A stretch of DNA of 64,000 nt from Bordetella pertussis 18323 (lineage in GTDB: Bacteria > Pseudomonadota > Gammaproteobacteria > Burkholderiales > Burkholderiaceae_B): assembly GCF_000306945.1 (NCBI RefSeq), contig NC_018518.1, positions 3,658,001-3,722,000 on the forward strand, read 5' to 3'. Positions 36,130 to 47,383 of this stretch are shown piece after piece. How positions within the stretch are numbered: position 1 is the stretch's first letter; each line of letters opens with the position of its first letter. A model generated the notes under the pieces. It made no database searches. It had not been told where the DNA came from and saw only the letters and a list, made by a program, of their open reading frames with translations. The translations under genes were made by a program, and so were the position numbers.

Positions 36130-37311
36130 TTATGTCCACCACTTCTCGGCCATTAATTCTGTACTTGATGTATTTTTGGCATACTCGCTCAGGGCACCGT
36201 AGACATCGATTCCTGCAATGTCATCAAGTTGCTTTCTCAGATTTGCATACAACTGTGAGTTGTTTTCAACCGAGCCGCTCTCCTTGAACGCTGCGTGCTG
36301 CTCGTGGCTCAGTTTTATCTGGCGGATTTTGCCTCGTTGATACGCGGAATCAGGAGATGGGTTGGGGCCAATACCTACTAGCGTAGACTCGGCAATAATC
36401 GAAGTTTGGTATGCTTCGACCATGCTCTCGTATGCAGATTCGTAGATCAGCTCTTGCAAGCGCTCAGGCAGTTTGTCAAAAGTCTTGGCTGCCATGAAAA
36501 TCATCGAATAGCCTGGACAAAACTGAACGTCAATATCCTGAGACAAGACCGAGTACATACCGAACCCCGCGGCAGCGCTTGGGTAGGTTTCTGTCGCGTC
36601 CACCAACCCAGACTTCAAACCCTCCAGCAGTTCTCCCCAGGCTAATGGGATGGGTGCCATCCCCATACTCTTGGCGAAATTGCTGATCATCTCGCTATTC
36701 GTAATTCGGATCTTGGCGCCGTTGAGTGCATCGGGCGATGTGATATCCGCTGCCTCGGAATATTTTTTGCCCATCATAATGTTGCGCATACTTCCGCTTG
36801 CATACAGAGGCACCACGCCGTATTTGTTTCGCAGCACGTCGCGATACAGGCGATTCGATTCTTTACTCAACAAAAAATTATGATAGGCGACTCGGCTTTT
36901 CCAAAGAAATGGCCAGTCCAACGCGACGGAATACGGCATGGTTGCGCCGGTATTCTGAAAGGTCGAGGAACCCATGTGCAGAATGCCACTCATTACTCGC
37001 TGAGCACACTGATCTTCAGAGCACGCCTGGGCTTTATCAATCAGCTGAATTGCAATCTCGCCATCCGATTTTCGCTGGACGCGCTCCACGAAGTCGTAAA
37101 TACCAGGAGCTGTATACTCTGCCGCTGACGGAGTATAAATAGTGCCGAATCTGAATCGGTAAGCCGCCTTTGCTTCCGATTTGGCAAAAGAATTAAACGG
37201 TGCGAGGACCGCGGCGGCACCGGCTCCAGCCGTCAGAATGGTGCCCATGCCAAGACCAGTCAACTTGCGCAGCGTGCTACGGCGCATACTGTTGTGATTG
37301 CTGTGTGTCAT
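36130..37311 (-). CDS. TRAP transporter solute-binding protein (DctP-type) with Tat-like signal
   Basis: A 393-residue periplasmic protein. The N-terminus has SMRRSTLRKLTGLGMGTILT, a twin-arginine signal (RRxxLRK) followed by a hydrophobic stretch and AKSEAKA. The DctP fold is seen in IYTPSAAEYTAPGIYDFVER, GSMRNIMMGKK and GAKIRITNSEMISNFAKSMG, the last containing the conserved substrate-carboxylate Arg, then WGELLEGLKSGLVDATETYP. It captures an organic acid for the DctQM permease. It starts 20 bp after the dioxygenase beta fragment, so the acid is probably the aromatic substrate of the oxygenase (inference). Confidence 0.88.
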   Translation of the reverse strand: MTHSNHNSMRRSTLRKLTGLGMGTILTAGAGAAAVLAPFNSFAKSEAKAAYRFRFGTIYTPSAAEYTAPGIYDFVERVQRKSDGEIAIQLIDKAQACSEDQCAQRVMSGILHMGSSTFQNTGATMPYSVALDWPFLWKSRVAYHNFLLSKESNRLYRDVLRNKYGVVPLYASGSMRNIMMGKKYSEAADITSPDALNGAKIRITNSEMISNFAKSMGMAPIPLAWGELLEGLKSGLVDATETYPSAAAGFGMYSVLSQDIDVQFCPGYSMIFMAAKTFDKLPERLQELIYESAYESMVEAYQTSIIAESTLVGIGPNPSPDSAYQRGKIRQIKLSHEQHAAFKESGSVENNSQLYANLRKQLDDIAGIDVYGALSEYAKNTSSTELMAEKWWT

Positions 37312-37331
37312 ACCTCGTCTCCGTTAATTTA

Positions 37332-37631
37332 TTAGATAGGCACATGAATGCCTGAGCCAAGATCACGGGTATTCAAATACACCTTGCGCTCCAGCAGCCG
37401 CAGTTGATCCTGTTTACGTGTGACTTTGTCTGTATAACTACCTACTGCAAACAACTTGGTGGTTCCGCACTGGTCGGTGTGCATGACCATGATCTGCGAG
37501 CGGACCTCATAGCAGTTCTCCTCAGCAGCTCTAATGCGCACCATGCTGATATTTCTGGTGAAATCTCCCTTCATCCGAACATGCTGATAAATCAGCAGCA
37601 TCAGATTACGTATTTCCTTGTAATCATGATC
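37332..37631 (-). pseudogene. ring-hydroxylating dioxygenase beta subunit, C-terminal fragment
   Basis: About 100 residues of a small (beta) subunit of a Rieske non-heme iron ring-hydroxylating dioxygenase. RNISMVRIRAAEENCYEVRS, TKLFAVGSYTDKV, RLLERKVYLNTRDLG and the final GIHVPI match the SnoaL-like fold end of the family. The N-terminal half is missing at IS481 copy 5. The catalytic alpha subunit, normally just upstream, is absent from the window. Beta subunits are structural, so the oxygenase cannot be assembled from this locus. This was the first or second gene of the operon. Confidence 0.78.
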
Positions 37632-37635
37632 TAGC

Positions 37636-38678
37636 TGTGAAGATTCAATAGGTTGTATGCATGGTTCATCCGAACCGGATTTGAGAAACTGGAAATCGCC
37701 GACCCCCCAGTTCACTCAAGGAGCCCGGCCGGATGAACACCCATAAGCATGCCCGATTGACCTTCCTACGTCGACTCGAAATGGTCCAGCAATTGATCGC
37801 CCATCAAGTTTGTGTGCCTGAAGCGGCCCGCGCCTATGGGGTCACCGCGCCGACTGTGCGCAAATGGCTGGGCCGCTTCCTGGCTCAGGGCCAGGCGGGC
37901 TTGGCCGATGCGTCCTCGCGCCCGACGGTCTCGCCCCGAGCGATTGCGCCGGCCAAGGCGCTGGCTATCGTGGAGCTGCGCCGCAAGCGGCTGACCCAAG
38001 CGCGCATCGCCCAGGCGCTGGGCGTGTCAGCCAGCACCGTCAGCCGCGTCCTGGCCCGCGCCGGTCTGTCGCACCTGGCCGACCTGGAGCCGGCCGAGCC
38101 GGTGGTGCGCTACGAGCATCAGGCCCCCGGCGATCTGCTGCACATCGACATCAAGAAGCTGGGACGTATCCAGCGCCCTGGCCACCGGGTCGCGGGCAAC
38201 CGACGCGATACCGTTGAGGGGGCCGGCTGGGACTTCGTCTTCGTGGCCATCGATGACCACGCCCGCGTGGCCTTCACCGACATCCACCCCGACGAGCGCT
38301 TCCCCAGCGCCGTCCAGTTCCTCAAGGACGCAGTGGCCTACTACCAGCGCCTGGGCGTGACCATCCAGCGCTTGCTCACCGACAATGGCTCGGCCTTTCG
38401 CAGCCGCGCCTTCGCCGCGCTGTGCCATGAGCTGGGCATCAAGCACCGCTTTACCCGACCTTACCGCCCACAGACCAATGGCAAGGCCGAACGCTTCATC
38501 CAGTCGGCCTTGCGTGAGTGGGCTTACGCTCACACCTACCAGAACTCCCAACACCGAGCCGATGCCATGAAATCCTGGCTACACCACTACAACTGGCATC
38601 GACCCCACCAAGGCATCGGGCGCGCTGTACCCATCTCCAGACTCAACCTGGACGAATACAACCTATTGACAGTTCACA
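37636..38678 (+). mobile_element. IS481: IS481 copy 5, likely joint between AT-rich and GC-rich DNA
   Basis: A complete 1,043 bp plus-strand copy with TCTAGC on both sides (37630-37635 and 38679-38684). The left side is the broken dioxygenase gene; the right side is immediately very GC-rich and does not continue that gene. The matching flanks could be chance (only 16 NCTAGN variants exist) or the deletion may predate the insertion. Confidence 0.94.
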
Positions 38679-38683
38679 TCTAG
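37733..38683 (+). CDS. tnp: IS481 transposase (copy 5)
   Basis: Intact, 316 residues, with T154A (HRVAGN instead of HRVTGN), a substitution not in the other copies. Last residue Ile, stop TAG from the target. Confidence 0.94.
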   Translation: MNTHKHARLTFLRRLEMVQQLIAHQVCVPEAARAYGVTAPTVRKWLGRFLAQGQAGLADASSRPTVSPRAIAPAKALAIVELRRKRLTQARIAQALGVSASTVSRVLARAGLSHLADLEPAEPVVRYEHQAPGDLLHIDIKKLGRIQRPGHRVAGNRRDTVEGAGWDFVFVAIDDHARVAFTDIHPDERFPSAVQFLKDAVAYYQRLGVTIQRLLTDNGSAFRSRAFAALCHELGIKHRFTRPYRPQTNGKAERFIQSALREWAYAHTYQNSQHRADAMKSWLHHYNWHRPHQGIGRAVPISRLNLDEYNLLTVHI

Positions 38684-38739
38684 CCTGGCGGGCACGGCGC
38701 ATGCGGGCAGGGCCGCGCGCCTATTGTTTTGGTAAATGG

Positions 38740-38754
38740 AAATGACTATCATTT
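38740..38754. promoter_or_regulatory. Fur box upstream of sodA
   Basis: AAATGACTATCATTT is a perfect inverted repeat (AAATGA / TCATTT) close to the Fur consensus (repeats of NAT[A/T]AT). It lies 32 bp before the sodA ATG, so sodA is likely repressed when iron is plentiful, as reported for Mn-SOD genes of other bacteria. Confidence 0.8.
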
Positions 38755-38785
38755 GTCTTTACCAAATGCAAATGCCGGAGACCGC

Positions 38786-39421
38786 ATGCCATACGTCCTG
38801 CCTGCCCTTTCGTATGCCTACGATGCGCTCGAGCCGCATATCGATGCACGCACGATGGAAATACACCATACGCGCCATCACCAGACCTACGTCAACGGCC
38901 TGAACGCCGCGCTCGAAGGCGCCGGCCTGGACAGCGAGGAGCCGGTCGAGCAACTGTTGCGCCGCATCCCGGCGCTGCCGCCGGGCATCCACGGCGCGGT
39001 GCGCAACCACGGCGGCGGCCATGCCAACCACAGCCTGTTGTGGACCGTCATGTCGCCGTCGGGCGGCGGCCGCCCGGATGGACGGCTGGCGGCCGACATC
39101 CAGGCCCAGCTGGGCGGGCACGACGCCTTCCAGGCGGCCTTCACGCAGGCCGCGCTGGGCCGATTCGGCAGCGGCTGGGCCTGGCTGACCGTCACGCCTG
39201 CCGGCCGCCTGCGGGTCGACAGCAGCGCCAACCAGGATTCGCCGCTCATGGAGGGCAACACCCCGATACTCGGCCTGGATGTCTGGGAGCACGCGTATTA
39301 CCTCCAGTACCAGAACCGCCGCCCCGAATACATCGAGGCCTTCTACCGGGTGGTGGACTGGGCCGAAGTGGCGCGCCGCTACGAGATCGCCCTGGCCGAG
39401 CTCGGCCGGGAGGCCGCATGA
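38786..39421 (+). CDS. sodA: superoxide dismutase SodA (Mn type)
   Basis: A 211-residue Mn/Fe superoxide dismutase that converts superoxide to oxygen and peroxide in the cytoplasm. Metal ligands are visible in [17 protein letters not shown] (His 27 region), [13 protein letters not shown] (His 83 region) and [12 protein letters not shown] (Asp and His near 170). The start ATG 38786 gives [20 protein letters not shown], the normal N-terminus; an upstream in-frame extension crosses the Fur box and is not coding. GGSGWAWL and the Gln-poor GHANHS pattern favour Mn over Fe, as does Fur control. Its stop overlaps the ATG of the ZIP gene. Confidence 0.93.
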   Translation: MPYVLPALSYAYDALEPHIDARTMEIHHTRHHQTYVNGLNAALEGAGLDSEEPVEQLLRRIPALPPGIHGAVRNHGGGHANHSLLWTVMSPSGGGRPDGRLAADIQAQLGGHDAFQAAFTQAALGRFGSGWAWLTVTPAGRLRVDSSANQDSPLMEGNTPILGLDVWEHAYYLQYQNRRPEYIEAFYRVVDWAEVARRYEIALAELGREAA

Positions 39422-40311
39422 ATACCCACAGCCGCCACCGCGTCCGTCCGGCGCTCACCAGCGTCAGCGCCATGACCCTGGCGGTGCTGGTGGCCTGCCT
39501 GGCCTGCTACCAGCTGTGGGAGTTCCTCGACCGGCGCTGGCCGCACGTCGCCCTGGCCATGGCCGGCGGCATGGTGGCCGCCGGCGCCACCGCCCTGGGC
39601 GCGGTGCCGGTGCTCTTCTCCCAGACCCTGTCGCAGCGCGTGCAGGACTGCATGTTCGGCTTCGGCGCCGGCGTCATGCTGGCGGCCAGCGCCTTCTCGC
39701 TGGTGGTGCCGGGCATCGCCGCGGCCGGCGCGCAGGGCTACGGCCCCTGGGGGGCGGGCATCCTGGTGGGGGCGGCCATCCTGCTGGGCGGCGCGGTCCT
39801 GCTGGCCAGCGACAGGCTGCTGCCGCACGAGCACTTCATCAAGGGCAAGGAAGGGCGCGCCTCGCGCACCCTGCGCCGCACCTGGCTGTTCGTCTTCGCC
39901 ATCATGCTGCACAACGTGCCCGAAGGCCTGGCCATCGGCGTGGGCTACGCGGGCAGCGACAGCCTGCGCGGCGCGGCGCTGGCAACCGGCATCGCCATCC
40001 AGGACGTGCCCGAAGGGCTGGTGGTGGCGCTGGCCTTGCTGGCCGCCGGCTACAGCCGTGCGTTCTCGGTGGCGCTGGGCATGCTGTCCGGCCTGGTCGA
40101 GCCGCTGGGCGCCATCGTGGGCGCGGCGGTGGTGGGCTGGTCGGCGGCGATGCTGCCGTGGGGGCTGGGTTTCGCGGCCGGCGCCATGCTGTTCGTCATC
40201 AGCCACGAGATCATCCCCGAGTCGCACCGCAAGGGGCATGAGGTGCCGGCCACCGCCGGCCTGATGCTGGGGTTCGTGCTGATGATGCTGCTCGATACCG
40301 CGCTGGGCTGA
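39418..40311 (+). CDS. ZIP-family divalent metal transporter
   Basis: A 297-residue inner-membrane protein with eight hydrophobic helices. The two conserved ZIP motifs are present: [12 protein letters not shown] (TM4) and [12 protein letters not shown] plus [12 protein letters not shown] (TM5-6), which hold the metal-binding His/Asn/Asp/Glu residues. A charged loop ([20 protein letters not shown]) lies between TM3 and TM4. ATG 39418 overlaps the sodA stop (ATGA), so the two are translationally coupled. The pairing under a Fur box suggests import of manganese for SodA when iron is low; that is inference. Confidence 0.88.
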   Translation: MNTHSRHRVRPALTSVSAMTLAVLVACLACYQLWEFLDRRWPHVALAMAGGMVAAGATALGAVPVLFSQTLSQRVQDCMFGFGAGVMLAASAFSLVVPGIAAAGAQGYGPWGAGILVGAAILLGGAVLLASDRLLPHEHFIKGKEGRASRTLRRTWLFVFAIMLHNVPEGLAIGVGYAGSDSLRGAALATGIAIQDVPEGLVVALALLAAGYSRAFSVALGMLSGLVEPLGAIVGAAVVGWSAAMLPWGLGFAAGAMLFVISHEIIPESHRKGHEVPATAGLMLGFVLMMLLDTALG

Positions 40312-40396
40312 GGCGCCGAAACAGGGGCGGATCGGCGCCCATCCGGACGCTTTGCGGCATGGCGCTTTCGATGTATGCTTTGCGCGCTGTCACGCA

Positions 40397-40622
40397 TGTC
40401 GCGGGAGAGAGCGGCCGATTGCGGCTGCCGCCGAAGGCGCAATTCGCCCGGAATCGCTCAGGTAACCCATACCGCGACTGCATCGAGTAGCGCCTGGCGC
40501 GCTCGAAACAGCACTCTGGAGAGACCTGGCGCGGCCACCTTCGCGGTGCGCAAGCAGCCCAGGCGCCGAAGGTGCAAACCCGCTCGCGCGGGGCAACTCT
40601 CAGGCAAAAGGACAGAGGGGCG
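40397..40622 (+). ncRNA. tandem glycine riboswitch controlling gcvTHP
   Basis: The 394 bp between the ZIP gene and gcvT holds two aptamer-like domains. Domain 1 (about 40397-40485) has CGGGAGAG, the GCCGCCGAAGGCGC core and ATCGCTCAGGTAACCC. Domain 2 (about 40510-40622) has CTCTGGAGAGACC, GGCGCCGAAGGTGCAAAC, CTCTCAGGCAAAAGGACAGAG. These are the class signatures of the gcvT glycine riboswitch, with a short linker as in cooperative tandem forms. It should turn on gcvTHP when glycine is abundant. Confidence 0.93.
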
Positions 40623-40705
40623 GAAAATTCGACCGGTTCCCGGACGCTTTCCGCATCGGGGCCGGCATTCCGTAATCCTGGCAATGCTGCCGCTGGAGCC
40701 CTCGC

Positions 40706-41806
40706 ATGTCCGCACCGCTCAAACGCACCCCCTTGGCCGAAGAACATCTTGCCGCCGGCGCCTGTATGGTCGACTTCGGCGGCTGGAACATGCCGCTGGC
40801 CTATGGCTCGCAACTGGAAGAGCACCACGCGGTGCGCCAGGACGCCGGCATGTTCGACGTCTCGCACATGCTCAACGTCGATGTCGGCGGCGCCGACGCC
40901 ACCGCCTTCCTGCGCCGCCTGGTGGCCAACGACGTGGCCCGCCTGGCCACGCCGGGTAAGGCCCTGTACAGCTGCATGCTGAACCCGCAGGGCGGCATCA
41001 TCGACGACCTCATCATCTACTACTTCGCGCCCGACCAATGGCGCGTGGTGGTCAACGCCGGCACGGCCGACAAGGACATCGCCTGGATGCAGCGCGTGGC
41101 CGCCGCCGACGGCTTCGATGTCGTGATCGCGCCGCGCCGCGACCTGGCCATGGTGGCGGTGCAGGGCCCCAACGCCCGCGCCAAGGTGTGGGCGGCCCGT
41201 CCCGCGTGGCAGGCGGCGTCCGAGCCGCTGGCGCCGTTCTCGGCCGCGGCCGTCGAGGCCGGCACGCTGGTGGCGCGTACCGGCTATACCGGCGAGGACG
41301 GGTTCGAAATCGTGCTGCCCGCCGACGCGGTGGTCCAGCTGTGGCGCGACCTGCTGGCGCAGGGCGTGCGGCCCTGCGGCCTGGGCGCGCGCGACACGCT
41401 GCGCCTGGAGGCGGGCATGAATCTCTACGGCCAGGACATGGACGAACTCGTCCATCCCGACCAGGCCGGCCTGAGCTGGACCGTTGCGCTCAAGGACGAG
41501 GCGCGCCGCTTCGTGGGGCGCGATGCCATCGAGCAGTTCGCCGTGCCGCGCGCCTTCGTCGGCCTGAAGCTGCAGGAGCGCGGCGTGATGCGCGCCCACA
41601 TGCCGGTGCGCTGCGCGCAGGGCATGGGCGAGCTCACCAGCGGCACCATGTCGCCCACCCTGGGCGTGTCGGTGGGCTTTGCCCGCATGCCGGTGGGCGT
41701 GCAGCCCGGCGACGCCGTCGAGGTGGAAATCCGCGGCAAGTGGGTGCCCGCCCTGGTATGCAAATTGCCGTTCGTGCGTCACGGCAAAGCCGTCGAACAC
41801 TCGTAA
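40706..41806 (+). CDS. gcvT: GcvT, glycine cleavage aminomethyltransferase (T protein)
   Basis: A 366-residue cytoplasmic enzyme that transfers the methylene group from the H-protein lipoyl arm to tetrahydrofolate and releases ammonia. Family motifs include [45 protein letters not shown] and [19 protein letters not shown]. The C-terminal barrel domain (about 270-366) has [19 protein letters not shown]. It is the first gene of gcvTHP, behind the tandem riboswitch. GGAG sits 8 nt before the ATG. Confidence 0.96.
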   Translation: MSAPLKRTPLAEEHLAAGACMVDFGGWNMPLAYGSQLEEHHAVRQDAGMFDVSHMLNVDVGGADATAFLRRLVANDVARLATPGKALYSCMLNPQGGIIDDLIIYYFAPDQWRVVVNAGTADKDIAWMQRVAAADGFDVVIAPRRDLAMVAVQGPNARAKVWAARPAWQAASEPLAPFSAAAVEAGTLVARTGYTGEDGFEIVLPADAVVQLWRDLLAQGVRPCGLGARDTLRLEAGMNLYGQDMDELVHPDQAGLSWTVALKDEARRFVGRDAIEQFAVPRAFVGLKLQERGVMRAHMPVRCAQGMGELTSGTMSPTLGVSVGFARMPVGVQPGDAVEVEIRGKWVPALVCKLPFVRHGKAVEHS

Positions 41807-41887
41807 ACTCGAGGCTTCCGCGCGGCCGTTGGCCGCCGGAGGCGCGCAAACTTTCTCCATTCCCACTGAATTGCCAGAGGAGCTCCC

Positions 41888-42262
41888 ATGAGCCTGCCCA
41901 CCGATCGCAAGTACACCGAGTCCCACGAATGGGTCCAAGCCGAAGGCGATGTGTTCGTCGTCGGCATCACCGACAACGCCCAGGAGCAGCTGGGCGATCT
42001 GGTCTTCGTCGGCGACGTCAAGGTCGGCGCCACGCTGAAGGCCGGCGAAACCGCCGGCGTGGTCGAGTCGGTCAAGGCCGCCTCGGACATTTATGCGCCG
42101 GTCGACGGCGAGATCGTCGCGTTCAACGACGAACTCGAAGCCAACCCCAGCCTGATCAACGAATCGGCCTATACCGCCTGGATCTTCAAGATCAAGCCGG
42201 CCAACGCGGCCGACCTGGACAAGCTGCTTGACGCGGCCGGCTACCAGGCCGTCGCCGGCTGA
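41888..42262 (+). CDS. gcvH: GcvH, glycine cleavage H protein
   Basis: A 124-residue lipoyl carrier protein that shuttles the aminomethyl group between P, T and L proteins. The lipoylated Lys is in [15 protein letters not shown] (about residue 63). [25 protein letters not shown] is the family N-terminus. It starts 81 bp after gcvT with AGAGGAG upstream. The sequence between has no other feature. Confidence 0.97.
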   Translation: MSLPTDRKYTESHEWVQAEGDVFVVGITDNAQEQLGDLVFVGDVKVGATLKAGETAGVVESVKAASDIYAPVDGEIVAFNDELEANPSLINESAYTAWIFKIKPANAADLDKLLDAAGYQAVAG

Positions 42263-42321
42263 CAGGCCGCAACGGGCCGGCCCGCGGGCCGGCCCCGCCT
42301 CCCCGTTATTTCGAGAAAACC

Positions 42322-45186
<2,865 letters not shown>

Positions 45187-45213
45187 GCGGTGCGCGCTCA
45201 TGGCGCATGACGA

Positions 45214-45318
45214 GGTGCCTGTCCCCCCATGGGGACTGGCACCTGCAAGATTTCATGGCGTCTGCCCGTGCGTGCGCCTGTCCCCGCTGGGACAGGCACA
45301 TTGCCGTACGCCATCGAC
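45214..45318. repeat. REP-like palindrome cluster B (two hairpins and tail)
   Basis: Units at 45214-45243 (GGTGCCTGTCCCC...GGGGACTGGCACC) and 45272-45299 (core CCTGTCCCCGCTGGGACAGG), the latter followed by CCGTACGCCATCGAC. It lies between the convergent gcvP and GntR genes. Same family as clusters A and C. Confidence 0.8.
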
Positions 45319-45330
45319 GCTTGCCGGCGA

Positions 45331-46083
45331 TCACGCCGAAGGCGTGAGGCCCAGCCGCTCGTAGTGTTCCTGGTAGCCGGCGACGTGGCGCTCCATGCGG
45401 CGGCGGGCGGCCGGCGCGTCGCCGGCGATGACGGCTTCGACCACGCGGCGGTGCGACTGCAGGATGAGGCGCCGGGTGGGTTCGGGCGTTTGCCCTTCGC
45501 GGCTGGTCGCCGTCAGGATCAGGCCGGCGATGGACACGATGAACGCGCGCAACAGGTCGTTGTGGCAGGCGTCGGCCAGCGCGAAGTACCAGCGCACGTT
45601 GAGATCCAGGAACTGCTCCACGTGCGGCAGGGCCTCCTGCAGCAGGTCGGTCGCCTGTATCAGCGCCTGCAGGTCTTCGGGCGTGCGGCGCAGCGCGGCG
45701 AGTTCGGCGATGGTCGGCTCGATGGAGACGCGGGCTTCGATCATCTCCTGCAGCGAGATGCCGCGCGCGCGGGCAAACAGCGCCACGGGGCGGGCCAGCG
45801 CGTCGTTGGCCGGCAGCTTGACGACCGAGCCGCCATAGCGCCCCTGGCGGGTTTCGATCAGGCCTTCGCTTTCCAGCACACGCAGCGCGTCGCGGACGGC
45901 GGCGCGGCTCAGGCCGGTCTCTTCGGTGAGCTCCCGTTCCGAAGGCAAGGCCACGCCGCTGGGGCGGGCGCCGCTGAGGATCTGTTCGCGCAGGGCGTCG
46001 GCCAGCAGGTCGCGCGAACGCACGGCCTTGATCGGACCCAGCGGATTAGGGTTTGTCTCTACGGTTTTCATCGCTGCAGCCAT
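45331..46083 (-). CDS. GntR/FadR-family transcriptional regulator
   Basis: A 250-residue regulator (from ATG 46083; a second ATG at 46071 is equally possible). The N-terminal winged helix reads LADALREQILSGARPSGVALPSERELTEETGLSRAAVRDALRVLESEGLIETRQGRYGG in overlapping segments (key motif LPSERELTEETGLSRAAVRD). The C-terminal FCD ligand-binding domain (about 90-235) has EARVSIEPTIAELAA, LDLNVRWYFALADACHNDLL and SHRRVVEAVIAGDAPAAR, with His/Asp metal-site residues. It is divergent from the CoA-transferase operon, with a TGGT-CA-ACCA site between, so it probably represses that operon until an acyl or organic-acid inducer appears. Confidence 0.87.
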   Translation of the reverse strand: MAAAMKTVETNPNPLGPIKAVRSRDLLADALREQILSGARPSGVALPSERELTEETGLSRAAVRDALRVLESEGLIETRQGRYGGSVVKLPANDALARPVALFARARGISLQEMIEARVSIEPTIAELAALRRTPEDLQALIQATDLLQEALPHVEQFLDLNVRWYFALADACHNDLLRAFIVSIAGLILTATSREGQTPEPTRRLILQSHRRVVEAVIAGDAPAARRRMERHVAGYQEHYERLGLTPSA

Positions 46084-46107
46084 TGTACAGCGTTTGGTTA
46101 TCCATAT

Positions 46108-46121
46108 AATGGTCAACCATT
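46108..46121. promoter_or_regulatory. GntR/FadR-type operator
   Basis: AATGGTCAACCATT contains TGGT-CA-ACCA, the pattern bound by FadR-subfamily GntR regulators, midway between the divergent GntR and CoA-transferase genes. A weaker TGGTTATCCA lies at 46094-46103. Confidence 0.68.
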
Positions 46122-46140
46122 GAACTTTTAATCGAGCATC

Positions 46141-47352
46141 ATGGCTGCAGTCTCTTCTTCCGTGCCGCCCACTCCGCTGGGCGGCGTGCGCGTGCTGGAC
46201 CTGTCCAAGGTCCTGGCCGGGCCGCTGTGCACGCAATACATGGCCGACATGGGCGCCGACGTGATCAAGGTCGAAGCGGCCGGGCAGGGCGACGATACGC
46301 GCGGCTGGCCGCCGTTCCAGGATGGCCAGGCGGCGGTGTTCCTCAGCTGCAACCGCAACAAGCGCAGCATCGCGCTGGACCTGAAATCGGCGCACGGGCG
46401 CGCCGTGGTGCAGCGGCTGGCCGCCTGGGCCGACGTGGTGGTCCACAGCTTCGGTCCGGGCGTGGCGCAAAAGCTGGGCGTCGATTGGGAGGCCCTGTCC
46501 GAAATCAATCCCCGCCTCGTGTACTGCGCCATCTCCGGCTTCGGCCCGGTCGGCAGCCTGAGCCACGGCAAGGGGTTCGATGTGGTGCTGCAGGCGTTCT
46601 GCGGCATGATCTCGATCACCGGCGAGACCGAGGGCGGCGCGGTGCGCAGCCCGTTCTCGCCGGTGGACCAGGCCACCGGCCTGCATGCCCTGATCGGCAT
46701 CCTGGCGGCCTTGCGCCAGCGCGACGCCAGCGGCCGCGGCGTCACCGTGGACGCCTCGCTGTTCGATACCGCGCTCGGTTTCATGGGCTACTTCATGCAG
46801 GGTTACTGGGCCCGCGGCACCGAGCCGGCGCGCGCGGGCGCCGGGCACGAGTCGCTGTGCCCGTACCAGGATTTCGCGACCGCCGACAAGCCCATCATCC
46901 TGGGCATCGCCAACGATGCGCTGTGGCGCGCCTTCTGCGCCCTGGCCGAGCGTCCCGAACTGGCCAGCGACCCGCGCTTTGCCACCAACGCGCAGCGCGT
47001 GGCCAACCGCGCGCAGACCCTGGCGGCCACGCGCGCACTGCTGGCGGCGCGCACGCGCGGCGAATGGCTGCCCGCGCTCGAGCAGGCCGGCATTCCCTGT
47101 TCGCCCATCCATACGCTGGTCGAGGTCGATGCGCATCCGCACACGCGCGAATCGGGCATGGTGTTCGACTACCCCGAGACCGGTACCGATGCCGGGCCGC
47201 TCAAGGGCGTGGCCCAGCCGGTGCGCTTTGACGGCATGCGCCTGACCACGCCCAAGCGGCCGCCGAGCCTCAATCAGGACTGGGCGTCGGTGCTTGCCGA
47301 CGCCGGCTACTCCGATCCGGAAGTCCGGGATCTATTGCAACAGATGGCCTGA
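46141..47352 (+). CDS. CaiB/BaiF (class III) CoA-transferase
   Basis: A 403-residue class III CoA-transferase that moves CoA between organic acids. Motifs include GGVRVLDLSKVLAGPLCTQYMADMGADVIKVE (read as VRVLDLSKVLAGP and ADMGADVIKVE), RNKRSIALDLK, GFGPVGSLSHGKGFDVVLQA, and GVTVDASLFDTALG near residue 200; the catalytic Asp of the family falls in the FSPVDQATGLHAL region (about 180). It is the first gene of an operon with a Bug protein and an enoyl-CoA hydratase, a typical Bordetella layout for catabolism of an organic acid as its CoA ester. The substrate is unknown and the operon is broken by IS481 copy 6. Confidence 0.88.
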   Translation: MAAVSSSVPPTPLGGVRVLDLSKVLAGPLCTQYMADMGADVIKVEAAGQGDDTRGWPPFQDGQAAVFLSCNRNKRSIALDLKSAHGRAVVQRLAAWADVVVHSFGPGVAQKLGVDWEALSEINPRLVYCAISGFGPVGSLSHGKGFDVVLQAFCGMISITGETEGGAVRSPFSPVDQATGLHALIGILAALRQRDASGRGVTVDASLFDTALGFMGYFMQGYWARGTEPARAGAGHESLCPYQDFATADKPIILGIANDALWRAFCALAERPELASDPRFATNAQRVANRAQTLAATRALLAARTRGEWLPALEQAGIPCSPIHTLVEVDAHPHTRESGMVFDYPETGTDAGPLKGVAQPVRFDGMRLTTPKRPPSLNQDWASVLADAGYSDPEVRDLLQQMA

Positions 47353-47383
47353 AAGAGCCATCCCACTCGTACAAGGAGACATG

